From positions 1 through 49,766 of the forward strand of contig JAAUQL010000037.1 in the NCBI GenBank assembly GCA_012033595.1: a DNA stretch of 49,766 nucleotides. The letters run 5' to 3'. A program made the translations under genes and the position numbers. The stretch's first letter is position 1; every line of letters starts with the position of its first letter. Shown here in pieces: positions 8,043 through 16,470 of the stretch. The stretch is from Cyclobacteriaceae bacterium. GTDB taxonomy: Bacteria; Bacteroidota; Bacteroidia; Cytophagales; Cyclobacteriaceae. Below the pieces are notes generated by a model. The model was given only the letters and a program-made list of their open reading frames with translations, did not search any database and had not been told where the DNA came from.

Positions 8043-8496
8043 ATGGTAGTGATGTATACAGATGGTGCTTCGCGGGGCAATCCGGGCCCGGCGGGTATGG
8101 CACAGTGTTGAAATATGGCCAATTTCGCAAAGAGCTGTCGGAAGGGTATAGAAAAACCACCAACAACCGAATGGAGCTGCTTGCGGTCATTAAAGGCCTG
8201 GAGGCATTGACCAGGGATGGACTGGACGTAACGATATATTCTGATTCTAAATATGTAGTAGAGGCCGTAGAAAAGGGATGGCTTTGGGCTTGGGTAAAAA
8301 GGGCTTCAAAGACAAAAAAAATCCAGATCTCTGGCAACGATTTATACCGGCTTACCACAGGCAACGCGTCAGATTTAAGTGGGTGAAAGGACATGCCGGC
8401 AACCAGGAAAATGAAAGGTGCGACCAACTTGCCGTGCAGAGCGCCCTGGCTCCAGACCTTCAAATTGACCACGGTTTTGAATCACAAACAACATAA
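8043..8496 (+). CDS. rnhA: ribonuclease HI (two apparent single-base deletions)
   Basis: Reading three successive frames gives one continuous protein of about 151 residues, the normal RNase HI size. All four acidic catalytic residues are present: Y-T-D-G-A (frame from 8043), N-R-M-E-L and Y-S-D-S-K (frame of 8105-8300), and R-C-D-Q-L-A (frame of 8305-8496). The first break is near 8096, where GGTATGGC lacks one T of an expected Gly-Tyr-Gly. The second is in the A5 run at about 8298-8302, where Val-Lys-Lys-Gly-Phe needs one more A. Each repair inserts one base. RNase HI removes RNA from RNA:DNA hybrids. Conservation of every catalytic residue on both sides of the breaks argues for assembly error over decay. 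It starts one base after marC. Confidence 0.85.
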
Positions 8497-9208
8497 AACT
8501 ACCGGGGGGTCGTTTACTTTCAGGCAATTTGCAGTGAAGCAAGACCAATGCGCCATGAAGGTGACCACCGTGGCCTGCGTGCAGGGGGCATGGCTGCCAG
8601 ACGTGGAGCCCAAGGCCATACTAGACATAGGGGCGGGAACGGGCATTTTGTCATTGATGGCGGCTCAAAAATACACCTGTCCCATAGATGCTGTAGAAAT
8701 AGATTTGGATGCCTTTGGGCAAATGAAGGCAAACGTAAAGGCATCGCCATGGCCGACTCAAATCTCAATCTACCATGCAGATATAAGGGATTTTGCCCAG
8801 AGACAATGCAAAAAATATGATTTGATCATCAGCAATCCACCGTTTTACAGTAACCAATTAAAATCGGACAACGCCCGGTCTAACTGTGCCAGGCATGGCA
8901 CCAGCCTCGATCACCGCCAATTGGTAGAAGTCTGCCACAACCTCATTAGTGAGCATGGTCGCATTTCGATGTTGCTTCCTCCTTCAGAAAGTGCACGTAT
9001 CACTGAGCTGTTTGGCGCGGTGGGGATTCATCTATCCGACCAGCTTCATATTATAGACACACCGGGTAGGGCACCTAAGACGATGGTGTCCATCTTCGCC
9101 GCCACACAAGCGCCAGTGCAAATACACCAATTGGTCATAAAAGAACCAAGTGGCGCATACACCCCTGAATTCAGCACATTGCTTCGAGACTACTACCTGT
9201 ATTTGTGA
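8477..9208 (+). CDS. trmN6: tRNA1(Val) (adenine-N6)-methyltransferase, TrmN6/YfiC family
   Basis: About 240 residues, matching E. coli TrmN6 at 245. Motifs are the SAM-binding I-L-D-I-G-A-G-T-G, the catalytic N-P-P-F, and the family start F-R-Q-F-x-V-x-Q-D-x-C-A-M-K-V. N6-methylation of A37 in tRNA-Val is the known activity. The start is unclear. A TTG at 8477 is possible. Alternatively, one base missing after ACAT near 8494 would create an ATG overlapping the rnhA stop and giving M-K-T-T-G-G-S-F, consistent with the one-base losses nearby. The frame extends further upstream inside rnhA, but that part is rnhA shadow. It is the last gene of the aroQ run. Confidence 0.88.
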   Translation: MNHKQHKTTGGSFTFRQFAVKQDQCAMKVTTVACVQGAWLPDVEPKAILDIGAGTGILSLMAAQKYTCPIDAVEIDLDAFGQMKANVKASPWPTQISIYHADIRDFAQRQCKKYDLIISNPPFYSNQLKSDNARSNCARHGTSLDHRQLVEVCHNLISEHGRISMLLPPSESARITELFGAVGIHLSDQLHIIDTPGRAPKTMVSIFAATQAPVQIHQLVIKEPSGAYTPEFSTLLRDYYLYL

Positions 9209-9522
9209 TATATCTCCCGGACGGCAAAATTATAGCATACCCGTAGCCAAATAGCATTTTTCAAATAGGGCAGCAATAGCGAAGCAGCGACCAAAACACC
9301 AAAAGGAAAGAAGCGCGTTCCTAAAAAGTTTAAAAAATTATATTATATTTCGTCAAATAGTTTTATTCCTGTATTAGGACAATTTTTTATTTTAAAAAGA
9401 TAAGATTTGCAGGACATAAAATCGGTGGGACCTGTTTTGTGAACCTGACTTTTACCAGCACACTCAATTTAGCATTTAAAAAATTTAACGAACAATATAC
9501 GCTTGGGTAAAAAAGTATAACC
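9209..9522. other. intergenic region upstream of the cheR operon
   Basis: About 310 bp of AT-rich sequence, especially at 9320-9420. No gene, clear terminator or perfect TAnnTTTG promoter was found, although the promoter of the following signalling operon should lie here. Confidence 0.4.
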
Positions 9523-10347
9523 ATGCAGGAGATACATATTGTAGATATAAGGAAAATTACGGATATCATCAAGACCAAATATGGTTATGATTTTACGAAT
9601 TATGCCATTTCCTCCTTTAAGAGGCGGATATTGAGAATTTTGGAACTCTACAAATTCAACAGTGTAGATGCCCTGGCCAAAAAGATAAGTGACGACCCTG
9701 CCTTCTTCGAAGAGTTCATTTCCGAAATCACAGTCAACGTGACTGAAATGTTCCGCGATCCTTCATTTTGGAGGATTCTGCGCGACAAGATCATCCCCAA
9801 CATCCTGCTCAATCATAAAAAAGTAAGCATTTGGCATGCAGGCTGTTCCTCAGGCGAGGAAGTGTATTCTATGGCCATACTTCTGCGTGAAATGGGCATA
9901 TTGGAAGATGCCAAGATAATAGCCACAGATATCGATGACCAGATTCTTGAGCGAGCTCGGGGCGGAGTTTATACCGTCAAAAACATGGAGCTCAATGAAA
10001 AGAACTATGTAAGATTTAGAGGGGAGAATGAACTTAATAAGTACTTCGAGGTCAAAAATGGACTGGCCTATATGGATAAGTCACTTGTAAAAGATGTCTC
10101 GTACCGAAGGCATGATCTGGTGAATGGAATTGTATTCAACAAATTTGACATTGTGCTATGCCGAAATGTGATGATTTACTTCAATCAGAACCTGCAAAAC
10201 GATGTGTTGAAAAAATTGCATGAGAGCATTTTCAAATACGGTTACCTGGCTATTGGGTCTAAAGAATCGCTAATATGGTGTGAAATAGCCAACAAGTTTA
10301 TTGTGGTAAACAATGAAGAGAAAATCTATAAAAAAATAAAAGAGTAA
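9523..10347 (+). CDS. CheR-type protein-glutamate methyltransferase
   Basis: 274 residues. The N-terminal helical CheR_N region (about 1-65) contains the basic F-K-R-R-I-x-R. It is followed by T-E-M-F-R-D (74-79, counterpart of the usual T-x-F-F-R-D), the SAM pocket A-G-C-S-S-G-E-E (106-113), A-T-D-I-D near 135, and C-R-N-V-M-I-Y-F. Family members methylate glutamates of chemoreceptors using SAM. No classical chemoreceptor, cheA or cheW lies nearby. It is paired with a stand-alone CheB domain 15 bp downstream, a pair that elsewhere works on non-flagellar sensory proteins. The substrate here may be the sensor phosphatase encoded at 11849, which is an inference from position. Confidence 0.92.
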   Translation: MQEIHIVDIRKITDIIKTKYGYDFTNYAISSFKRRILRILELYKFNSVDALAKKISDDPAFFEEFISEITVNVTEMFRDPSFWRILRDKIIPNILLNHKKVSIWHAGCSSGEEVYSMAILLREMGILEDAKIIATDIDDQILERARGGVYTVKNMELNEKNYVRFRGENELNKYFEVKNGLAYMDKSLVKDVSYRRHDLVNGIVFNKFDIVLCRNVMIYFNQNLQNDVLKKLHESIFKYGYLAIGSKESLIWCEIANKFIVVNNEEKIYKKIKE

Positions 10348-10361
10348 GCGCAGATAGCAGA

Positions 10362-10963
10362 TTGAAAAGCATGAAATTTCCAGACTTAAATACTAATTTC
10401 AAAGCTATCGTGATAGGGGGCTCGGCTGGTAGTTTCCAGGGTATTGCCAAAATACTCGCACAGGTACCAGAAGACTTTCCGCTACCGATCATCATGTGCT
10501 TGCACCGCCTGAAACATGTACGCAATGGCTTTATCGAAGCATTGTCGATAAAAAGCATAAAAGAAGTAATTGAGCCTTACGACAAAGAATCGATCAAAAG
10601 GGGTAAAGTTTACCTGGCTCCTGCCAACTATCATTTGTCAATAGAGTTGGGTCATTATTTCAGTTTGTCAACCGAAGACATGGTCAATAATTCCCGGCCC
10701 TCGATCGATATCACCCTCGAAACAGCGGCATTTACTTATAAGACCAAACTAATAGGTATATTGCTGTCGGGTGCAAATAAAGATGGTGCCTTCGGCATGA
10801 AAAAATAAAAGACAATGGTGGGATCACCATTGTGCAAGACCCCGCCGAATGCATGATAGACACCATGCCAACAGCGGCTCTGAACATGACCCAGATTGAC
10901 TATACCTTGAGTATTGATAACATAATTCATTTTTTATCTGAAATTCATAAACTGTACAAATAA
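10362..10963 (+). CDS. stand-alone CheB-type methylesterase domain protein (frameshifted)
   Basis: Reconstructed length is about 200 residues. The catalytic triad is intact: Ser21 in G-G-S-A-G-S, His48 in C-L-H-R, and Asp141 in S-G-A-N-K-D-G-A. There is no receiver domain, so it is not a standard response-regulator CheB. The written sequence stops at TAA 10806-10808 after G-M-K-K. Adding one A to the A-run at about 10800-10805 continues into I-K-D-N-G-G and Q-D-P-A-E-C, exactly the CheB C-terminal pattern, to a stop at 10961-10963. It hydrolyses glutamyl methyl esters or deamidates Gln. It sits 14 bp after cheR and 3 bp before the GAF gene, clearly one operon. Confidence 0.88.
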
Positions 10964-10966
10964 TTT

Positions 10967-11821
10967 ATGAAATCGTTTTATAACAAGTTAAACGTCATTT
11001 TCACCGCATTCTTTGTACTTGGCGCACTGCTCTCAGCATACAACCTGTACAACCTTCCCGTCAAAATGGAGATGAACTCCGGCAGCATAGACCTCAACGT
11101 CATTAAGGAACTTGACCCGGTATTTACTCAGACCTATCTCATTGTAGGGCTTACGCTCGTCTTGGGACTTGGAGCCATCATTTTGGGCCTTTACCTGCTC
11201 AATTATACCAAAACAGCCGAGAAGATCATTTATGTGGAAAAGTCAGAAACCCACAAAGAAGATGAGGAACAAAAAGAACGACAGAACCAGCGCGACAATC
11301 TTGATCTGCAGGTAGCACAATTGTGGTCTGGTGCAAACGCCATTAGCGACCCAAAAAGGAAATTCGAAAAAGTACTCTCAGACTTGTGCATGAAACTGGA
11401 GGCCAGTCAGGGAATACTCTATACGGTGAAAAAGGAAAATGGCCAGCGATACATCGAATTGTTCGCCACCTTTGCCTACAACCTGCCCGAAAGCAAAACA
11501 GTAAAATATGAGTTTGGTGAAGGCCTCGCCGGGCAGGTAGCCAAAGAAGCCAAAAAGATCAACATCAAGGATATTCCAAAAGGCTACATAACTATTGTTT
11601 CTGGTTTGGGCGCTTCGTCGCCAAACCACCTGGCCATATTGCCGGTGAAGTCGGGCGAGGAAGTGGCCTATGTGGTGGAAATAGCATCTTTCAAAGAGAT
11701 AAGCAGCACCAATGAAGCATTGATAGAAGAAGTACTATCGAAAGGCATACAGACAGGCAAAGCTGAAAAACCGGCAGCCGGCTCAAAAGGACAAGAGGCC
11801 AAAGAAGAGAAAAAAAAGTGA
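10967..11821 (+). CDS. membrane-anchored GAF domain protein
   Basis: 284 residues: two membrane segments at about 8-29 and 54-79, a charged probable coiled coil at 88-110, a GAF domain at about 112-262, and a Lys/Glu-rich tail. The GAF domain resembles the one in the next gene, sharing the E-G-L-A/V-G-Q core, a Tyr-x-T-I-x-S-G segment and a V-V-E-I/F-A ending. This suggests duplication and perhaps the same ligand. There is no output domain, so it may act as an accessory sensor in complex with the phosphatase encoded 27 bp downstream. The ligand is unknown. Confidence 0.85.
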   Translation: MKSFYNKLNVIFTAFFVLGALLSAYNLYNLPVKMEMNSGSIDLNVIKELDPVFTQTYLIVGLTLVLGLGAIILGLYLLNYTKTAEKIIYVEKSETHKEDEEQKERQNQRDNLDLQVAQLWSGANAISDPKRKFEKVLSDLCMKLEASQGILYTVKKENGQRYIELFATFAYNLPESKTVKYEFGEGLAGQVAKEAKKINIKDIPKGYITIVSGLGASSPNHLAILPVKSGEEVAYVVEIASFKEISSTNEALIEEVLSKGIQTGKAEKPAAGSKGQEAKEEKKK

Positions 11822-11848
11822 TTTTTTATATAAAGAAGAAGAATTTAG

Positions 11849-14800
11849 ATGTTTAAGCGGATTAACATAAGAGGTAAACTAACAACCCTGATACTTTTTC
11901 TTGTCGTTGTTACGATTTGCACATCGGGCTATATTTCCTATTCTATCAGGAAAAACATGTTGCAGGAAAAGTACCTACAAAACCTGGGGGCGCTTGCAGA
12001 TGTCAAAAAAGACAAAATCCAGGACTTCATCCATGCTGCTGAAGGCGATATCAATTTAATATCCACGTTAGAACTTTTTCAGAATGTGAACGAGGAAGAA
12101 GTGACCATGGATGAAATGGCAATGTTCGATGAAGACACTATCGAAATGGCCATGGATGGTTTCAACACGGAATTACTCGACTTGTCTGAAATAGAACAAA
12201 CTTTAAAAACCATTAGAAAGTCGATTGATGCAGAAAAAATAATTATTACCGATAAAAACGGGAATATCATCGTCAACACCGGTTCAGACGACGCCACCAA
12301 TATCAAACAGATCATCAAAGCTACCGATGATGTATTTATAGATGCAGCCAAAGAAGGCATAACCTTTGGCCAGGTATTCAAATCTGGTGAAAGCCACCAT
12401 ATCGCCATAGGAGCTTATATTGGCGATATCAGTTCGAGCCGTGCCTTGTGTTTCATTATTACGAGCATAGACAATATCTACGAAGACCTGGCACAGGATA
12501 TGGGTCTGGGGGAATCTGTAGAAATCATTATTGCCGAAAAACGCGACAATATTGCCCTGTTTCTCAATCCGATAAAATTTGATGAAAATGCAGCCCTCAA
12601 CAGGGCCATAACCCTGGGTAGCAATGAAGCCATCGCCATGCAACAAGCCGTAGCCGGCAACGAGGGAATTGGGTATTCGGTAGATTATCGAGGCATAGAA
12701 ACCCTGTCGGTGTGGAGCTACATCCCAGTGCTCAATTGGGGTCTTGAAATAAAGGTAGACCAGAAAGAGATAAGCGACCAGGCCTTTGTGGTGGTGAAAA
12801 AATTTGCATTCTGGGGTGGACTTATCTTATTGTTTTCAGCGCTGATCTCCCTGCTTTTTGCCCAATATTTTATCAGCCCCCTGCTATCGCTAAAGGACTC
12901 ACTGATCTCCGTTTCGCAGGGTATTTTGCCCGATAAGATCGATAAAAAATACGATGATGAAATCGGCCAAATGGCCGAGACCACCGACGATCTGGTGCAG
13001 TCGCTCAAGCGCACTGCCACATTTGCTGAAAAAATAGGTAAGGGAGACCTCAAGGCAGACTTTAAGCCCTCAAGCAAAGGAGATATTCTGGGTAATGCGC
13101 TCATCGATATGCGCAAGAGTCTGGTAGAAACCGAACAGCGCGATACAGAGCGCAACTGGATTGTGACCGGGGTGGCAGAGATCAGCGAAATATTAAGATC
13201 GCACGACACCATAGACAAGTTGGGCGATGCGGTTATTGCTTACATCACCGAGAAGATCGATGCCATTCAGGGGGCATTTTACGTGGTAAACGACGACGAT
13301 CCGACTGACAAGTTTATCGAAATGAAGTCGGCTTATGCTTATCACAAAAAGAAATATATGCAGTCCAGCTTCCGGTTTGCAGAGGGTCTTGTAGGCCAGG
13401 CAGCAGCAGAAAAGGACTATATATTGCGCACAGAAATCCCGGGCGACTATGTGACCATTACCTCCGGTATCCTGGGCGATAAGAGACCCACCAGCATTTT
13501 GATTACTCCTTTGATCACTGAAGAAAAGGTGTTTGGAGTGGTGGAGTTTGCAGGTTTTCATCGATTTAGCGAAAGCCAGATCAAATTTGTACAAGAGATC
13601 AGTCTCATCCTCGCGCGCACTATTTTCAATATCAAAGTGAATGAGCGCACCAGGAACCTGTTGGAAGAGTCTCAGAAAATGAGTAACGAACTTCAGGAAC
13701 AGCAAGAAGTGCTAAGGCAAAATGCCGAAGAAATGGCTGCTACTCAGGAGGAGCTTAAGCGTACCAACCAAAGGCTCGAAGATCAGATCGAAGAAGTAAA
13801 CCGCACTCAAAACAGGATGCAGTTATTGCTCGAAAATGCATCGGAGGTTATTTCCATTTATGAAAAAGAGGGCACCATACGCTACATCAGCCCATCTGTA
13901 GAGCGTATTCTAGGGTATGCTCAAAATGACCTGATCGGCATCAATGACAAGATACACATAAGCCCCGAAGGTGTGGCTAATTTTGAGGATATGTTCCAAA
14001 GGGTCATCGAAAATCCGTTCGAGTCGGTCACTATTCAGTATGAATATATCAAAAAGGATGGTGATGCTATTTGGCTGGAAGCCACCGCCACCAACTTACT
14101 GTCCGATCCTGCCATACAAGGTATCATCCTCAACACACGTGACATCACGGAGCGGCGACGAGCCGAGCGTGAGGAACGCATGAAATCAAAAATGCAAGCC
14201 TTGTCCGAAAATTCACCCGATCTCATTACCAGGTTTACTCAAGAGGGCGAAGTCTTCTATATCAACCCGATGATCGAAAACTACACCGGTCACAAGCCCA
14301 GTGACATACTAAACAAGCGGATCAATGAAGTAGAAGTAGAGGAGGTGATCAAGAAAGAATGGATTGACATTCTCAGGCAGGTAGAAGCTGAAAATGCCAA
14401 GGTGGCCAAGGAAATGGATTTCCCCTCTATTTTGGGCGACAGGGTAATGCAGGTAAACGCCATTCCGGAATATGACGAGGAAAATACATTGGAGTCTGTG
14501 CTGGTAGTATCGCATGATATCACCGAACGCAAGCAAATAGAACTGGAAATACAGTCAAAAAACCGCAAGATCACCGAGAGTATCAATTACGCCAAGCGGA
14601 TACAAGGTGCCATATTGCCCAACAATGCCGTCATCAGGCAAATCTTGCCGGATTCATTTATTCTGTACAAAGCCCGGGATGTGGTAAGCGGTGATTTTCC
14701 TTGGTTTATCAATATGGGCGATATCATCTATTTCGCCGCTGTAGATTGTACCGGCCACGGAGTACCAGGCGCCCTCATTTCTCTGATTGGCTACTTCCTG

Positions 14801-15322
14801 CTCAACGATATAGTAAAAGGAAGAAAAATAAGCGACCCGGGCGAAATCCTCGACCAGCTTGATAAAAGTGTGACCAAGACCTTAAGGCAAGATACAGACG
14901 AATCGCAAACCAAAGACGGAATGGATATCGCACTGTGTAAGATCGATCTCAAGAACAATGTGGTCGCCTATGCCGGAGCGCACAGGCCACTGTACTATAT
15001 GAACGATTCAGAGCTCGAAGAAATCAAAGGCAATAAATTCCCAATAGGTGGGGGGATATATAAAAACCAAACCAAATTTACCAGTACCGTACTACAGGTA
15101 AACAAAGGAGATTCGATATTCTTCTGTTCCGACGGTTTCCCCGATCAGTTTGGTGGTCCGGACAACAGAAAATATGGGCCTAAACGCCTTCGGGATGCCA
15201 TTGTTGCCAACCATAAAAAGTCCATGGCCGAAATATATCAGGAGATAGACAAAGACTGGAGCGAGTGGAAAGGGAAGCAAAAACAAACAGATGATGTATT
15301 GCTTATCGGCGTACGTTTTTAA
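11849..15322 (+). CDS. multi-sensor SpoIIE/PP2C-type serine phosphatase, SiaA-like
   Basis: 1157 residues. Order: TM1 at about 13-33, a large extracytoplasmic sensor (probably Cache-like) to about 315, TM2 at about 318-340, HAMP to about 395, a GAF domain at about 440-597, a coiled coil at 597-655, PAS at about 660-770, a second PAS at about 785-897, and a SpoIIE phosphatase domain at 907-1157. Acidic metal ligands of the phosphatase are seen in V-V-S-G-D-F, V-D-C-T-G-H-G, S-D-G-F and T-D-D-V. Such proteins dephosphorylate an anti-sigma-antagonist or SiaC-type protein on Ser/Thr. siaB and siaC follow directly, so SiaC is the likely substrate. The upstream CheR/CheB pair could modify its coiled coil, which is untested. 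Confidence 0.9.
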   Translation: MFKRINIRGKLTTLILFLVVVTICTSGYISYSIRKNMLQEKYLQNLGALADVKKDKIQDFIHAAEGDINLISTLELFQNVNEEEVTMDEMAMFDEDTIEMAMDGFNTELLDLSEIEQTLKTIRKSIDAEKIIITDKNGNIIVNTGSDDATNIKQIIKATDDVFIDAAKEGITFGQVFKSGESHHIAIGAYIGDISSSRALCFIITSIDNIYEDLAQDMGLGESVEIIIAEKRDNIALFLNPIKFDENAALNRAITLGSNEAIAMQQAVAGNEGIGYSVDYRGIETLSVWSYIPVLNWGLEIKVDQKEISDQAFVVVKKFAFWGGLILLFSALISLLFAQYFISPLLSLKDSLISVSQGILPDKIDKKYDDEIGQMAETTDDLVQSLKRTATFAEKIGKGDLKADFKPSSKGDILGNALIDMRKSLVETEQRDTERNWIVTGVAEISEILRSHDTIDKLGDAVIAYITEKIDAIQGAFYVVNDDDPTDKFIEMKSAYAYHKKKYMQSSFRFAEGLVGQAAAEKDYILRTEIPGDYVTITSGILGDKRPTSILITPLITEEKVFGVVEFAGFHRFSESQIKFVQEISLILARTIFNIKVNERTRNLLEESQKMSNELQEQQEVLRQNAEEMAATQEELKRTNQRLEDQIEEVNRTQNRMQLLLENASEVISIYEKEGTIRYISPSVERILGYAQNDLIGINDKIHISPEGVANFEDMFQRVIENPFESVTIQYEYIKKDGDAIWLEATATNLLSDPAIQGIILNTRDITERRRAEREERMKSKMQALSENSPDLITRFTQEGEVFYINPMIENYTGHKPSDILNKRINEVEVEEVIKKEWIDILRQVEAENAKVAKEMDFPSILGDRVMQVNAIPEYDEENTLESVLVVSHDITERKQIELEIQSKNRKITESINYAKRIQGAILPNNAVIRQILPDSFILYKARDVVSGDFPWFINMGDIIYFAAVDCTGHGVPGALISLIGYFLLNDIVKGRKISDPGEILDQLDKSVTKTLRQDTDESQTKDGMDIALCKIDLKNNVVAYAGAHRPLYYMNDSELEEIKGNKFPIGGGIYKNQTKFTSTVLQVNKGDSIFFCSDGFPDQFGGPDNRKYGPKRLRDAIVANHKKSMAEIYQEIDKDWSEWKGKQKQTDDVLLIGVRF

Positions 15323-15323
15323 T

Positions 15324-15353
15324 ATTGAAATAGTGTATAATTGATTAGTTTTG
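15324..15353 (+). promoter_or_regulatory. candidate promoter upstream of siaB
   Basis: TAGTTTTG at 15346-15353 fits TAnnTTTG, with TTG at 15325-15327 near the -33 position and an 18-bp spacer. It falls in the 102-bp gap after the phosphatase gene and would allow siaB-siaC to be expressed independently of the sensor. Confidence 0.4.
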
Positions 15354-15424
15354 TGGTAATCAACAATTTAATTCACATAATATATAATATCGAAATCAGG
15401 TATAAAAATAATTAACAAAGTACG

Positions 15425-15970
15425 ATGAAATATATTTATGACATGCATCAAATGATGCTTAAGAACAACATCATTCTGGTTTACGAAGGAGAATTCACCC
15501 AAGAAATCACAAAGTCGGTTTTGGCCATGGCCGAGCGCAATATGGATTCTATAGGTGAAGAATCAGGGATAAAGCGGAAGGTGTTTAACGTAATGGTGGA
15601 GTGTCTCCAAAATATTGTAAAGCATGGCGAGGAATATATTTCTGGTGAGAAGCAGATCAATACCGCAATCTTTATGATAGGCAAACACAAAGACTCATAC
15701 ATTATTACCTCCGGCAACCCTATCCGCAACGATCTGGTCGAAAACCTAAGAGAAAAACTCGACATGATCAATAGCCTGGACAAAGAGGGTTTGAAATCAT
15801 TGTACAAAGACATCATCAAGAGCGGTACCGGACTTACGGAAAAGGGAGGCGCCGGCTTGGGATTTGTTGATATGGCACGAAAATCTGGTCAAAAACTCGA
15901 ATATGGCTTTGAGCCACTGAAAGGTGACCACTCGTTTTTTTCTTTGAAAACCACCGTACCAAGAGGATAA
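15425..15970 (+). CDS. siaB: SiaB family protein kinase (DUF6272)
   Basis: 181 residues of the GHKL-like anti-sigma-kinase type. The N-box region is V-M-V-E-C-L-Q-N-I-V-K-H-G, and the glycine-rich lid is near T-E-K-G-G-A-G-L-G-F. In Pseudomonas aeruginosa SiaB phosphorylates SiaC on Thr68 and the phosphatase SiaA reverses it. The two partners flank this gene here (phosphatase 102 bp upstream, siaC 31 bp downstream), giving strong contextual support. Cytoplasmic, with no membrane segment. The symbol is by homology to the Pseudomonas system. Confidence 0.88.
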   Translation: MKYIYDMHQMMLKNNIILVYEGEFTQEITKSVLAMAERNMDSIGEESGIKRKVFNVMVECLQNIVKHGEEYISGEKQINTAIFMIGKHKDSYIITSGNPIRNDLVENLREKLDMINSLDKEGLKSLYKDIIKSGTGLTEKGGAGLGFVDMARKSGQKLEYGFEPLKGDHSFFSLKTTVPRG

Positions 15971-16001
15971 ACTAGTATTAAATCAGAAAAGAAATACCAA
16001 A

Positions 16002-16364
16002 ATGGAAATAATTAATTTAGAAGGAACAGAAGATACCCCAAAAATAATATTGGATAAGACCAACAAGATTTTTGAGATTTCAGGAAGGTCTCTCCCGGAA
16101 GATTCGGCGGAATTTTATCAGCCTATACTCGATTGGCTGGCTGAATATGCCAAAGACCCGCTGCCTGAAACTATTTTTGATTTCAAACTGGAATATTTCA
16201 ATACCGCTTCATCAAAACTGATACTCGATGTGCTCACCTCTCTGGAAGATATAACAAATGCCAAAGTACACTGGTATTTTTACGAAGAAGATGAAGATAT
16301 GGAAGAAGCAGGCGAGGAATTTTCAGAGCTGGTAGATGTAGAGTTTGAACTGATGCCATACTAG
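16002..16364 (+). CDS. siaC: SiaC family regulatory phosphoprotein (DUF1987)
   Basis: 120 residues, a STAS-like small partner-switch protein. The conserved L-E-Y-F-N-T-A-S-S-K segment places the Thr at residue 68 when counted from this start, the same number as the phosphorylated Thr68 of P. aeruginosa SiaC. In that system unphosphorylated SiaC binds and activates the diguanylate cyclase SiaD. No GGDEF gene occurs in this window, and the next gene is a TerB-ABC-permease fusion, so the effector must be different or encoded elsewhere. The C-terminal part is very acidic (E-E-D-E-D-M-E-E). Confidence 0.9.
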   Translation: MEIINLEGTEDTPKIILDKTNKIFEISGRSLPEDSAEFYQPILDWLAEYAKDPLPETIFDFKLEYFNTASSKLILDVLTSLEDITNAKVHWYFYEEDEDMEEAGEEFSELVDVEFELMPY

Positions 16365-16470
16365 CAGTACACCTGGTGCTAAACCAATATATCAAGCAAC
16401 CATTTTTTTGGCTCTTGCCTTTTAAGGCTTTAAGGGTTGTTGCTAGTTAAGTTAATCTGAAGATTAAAAA

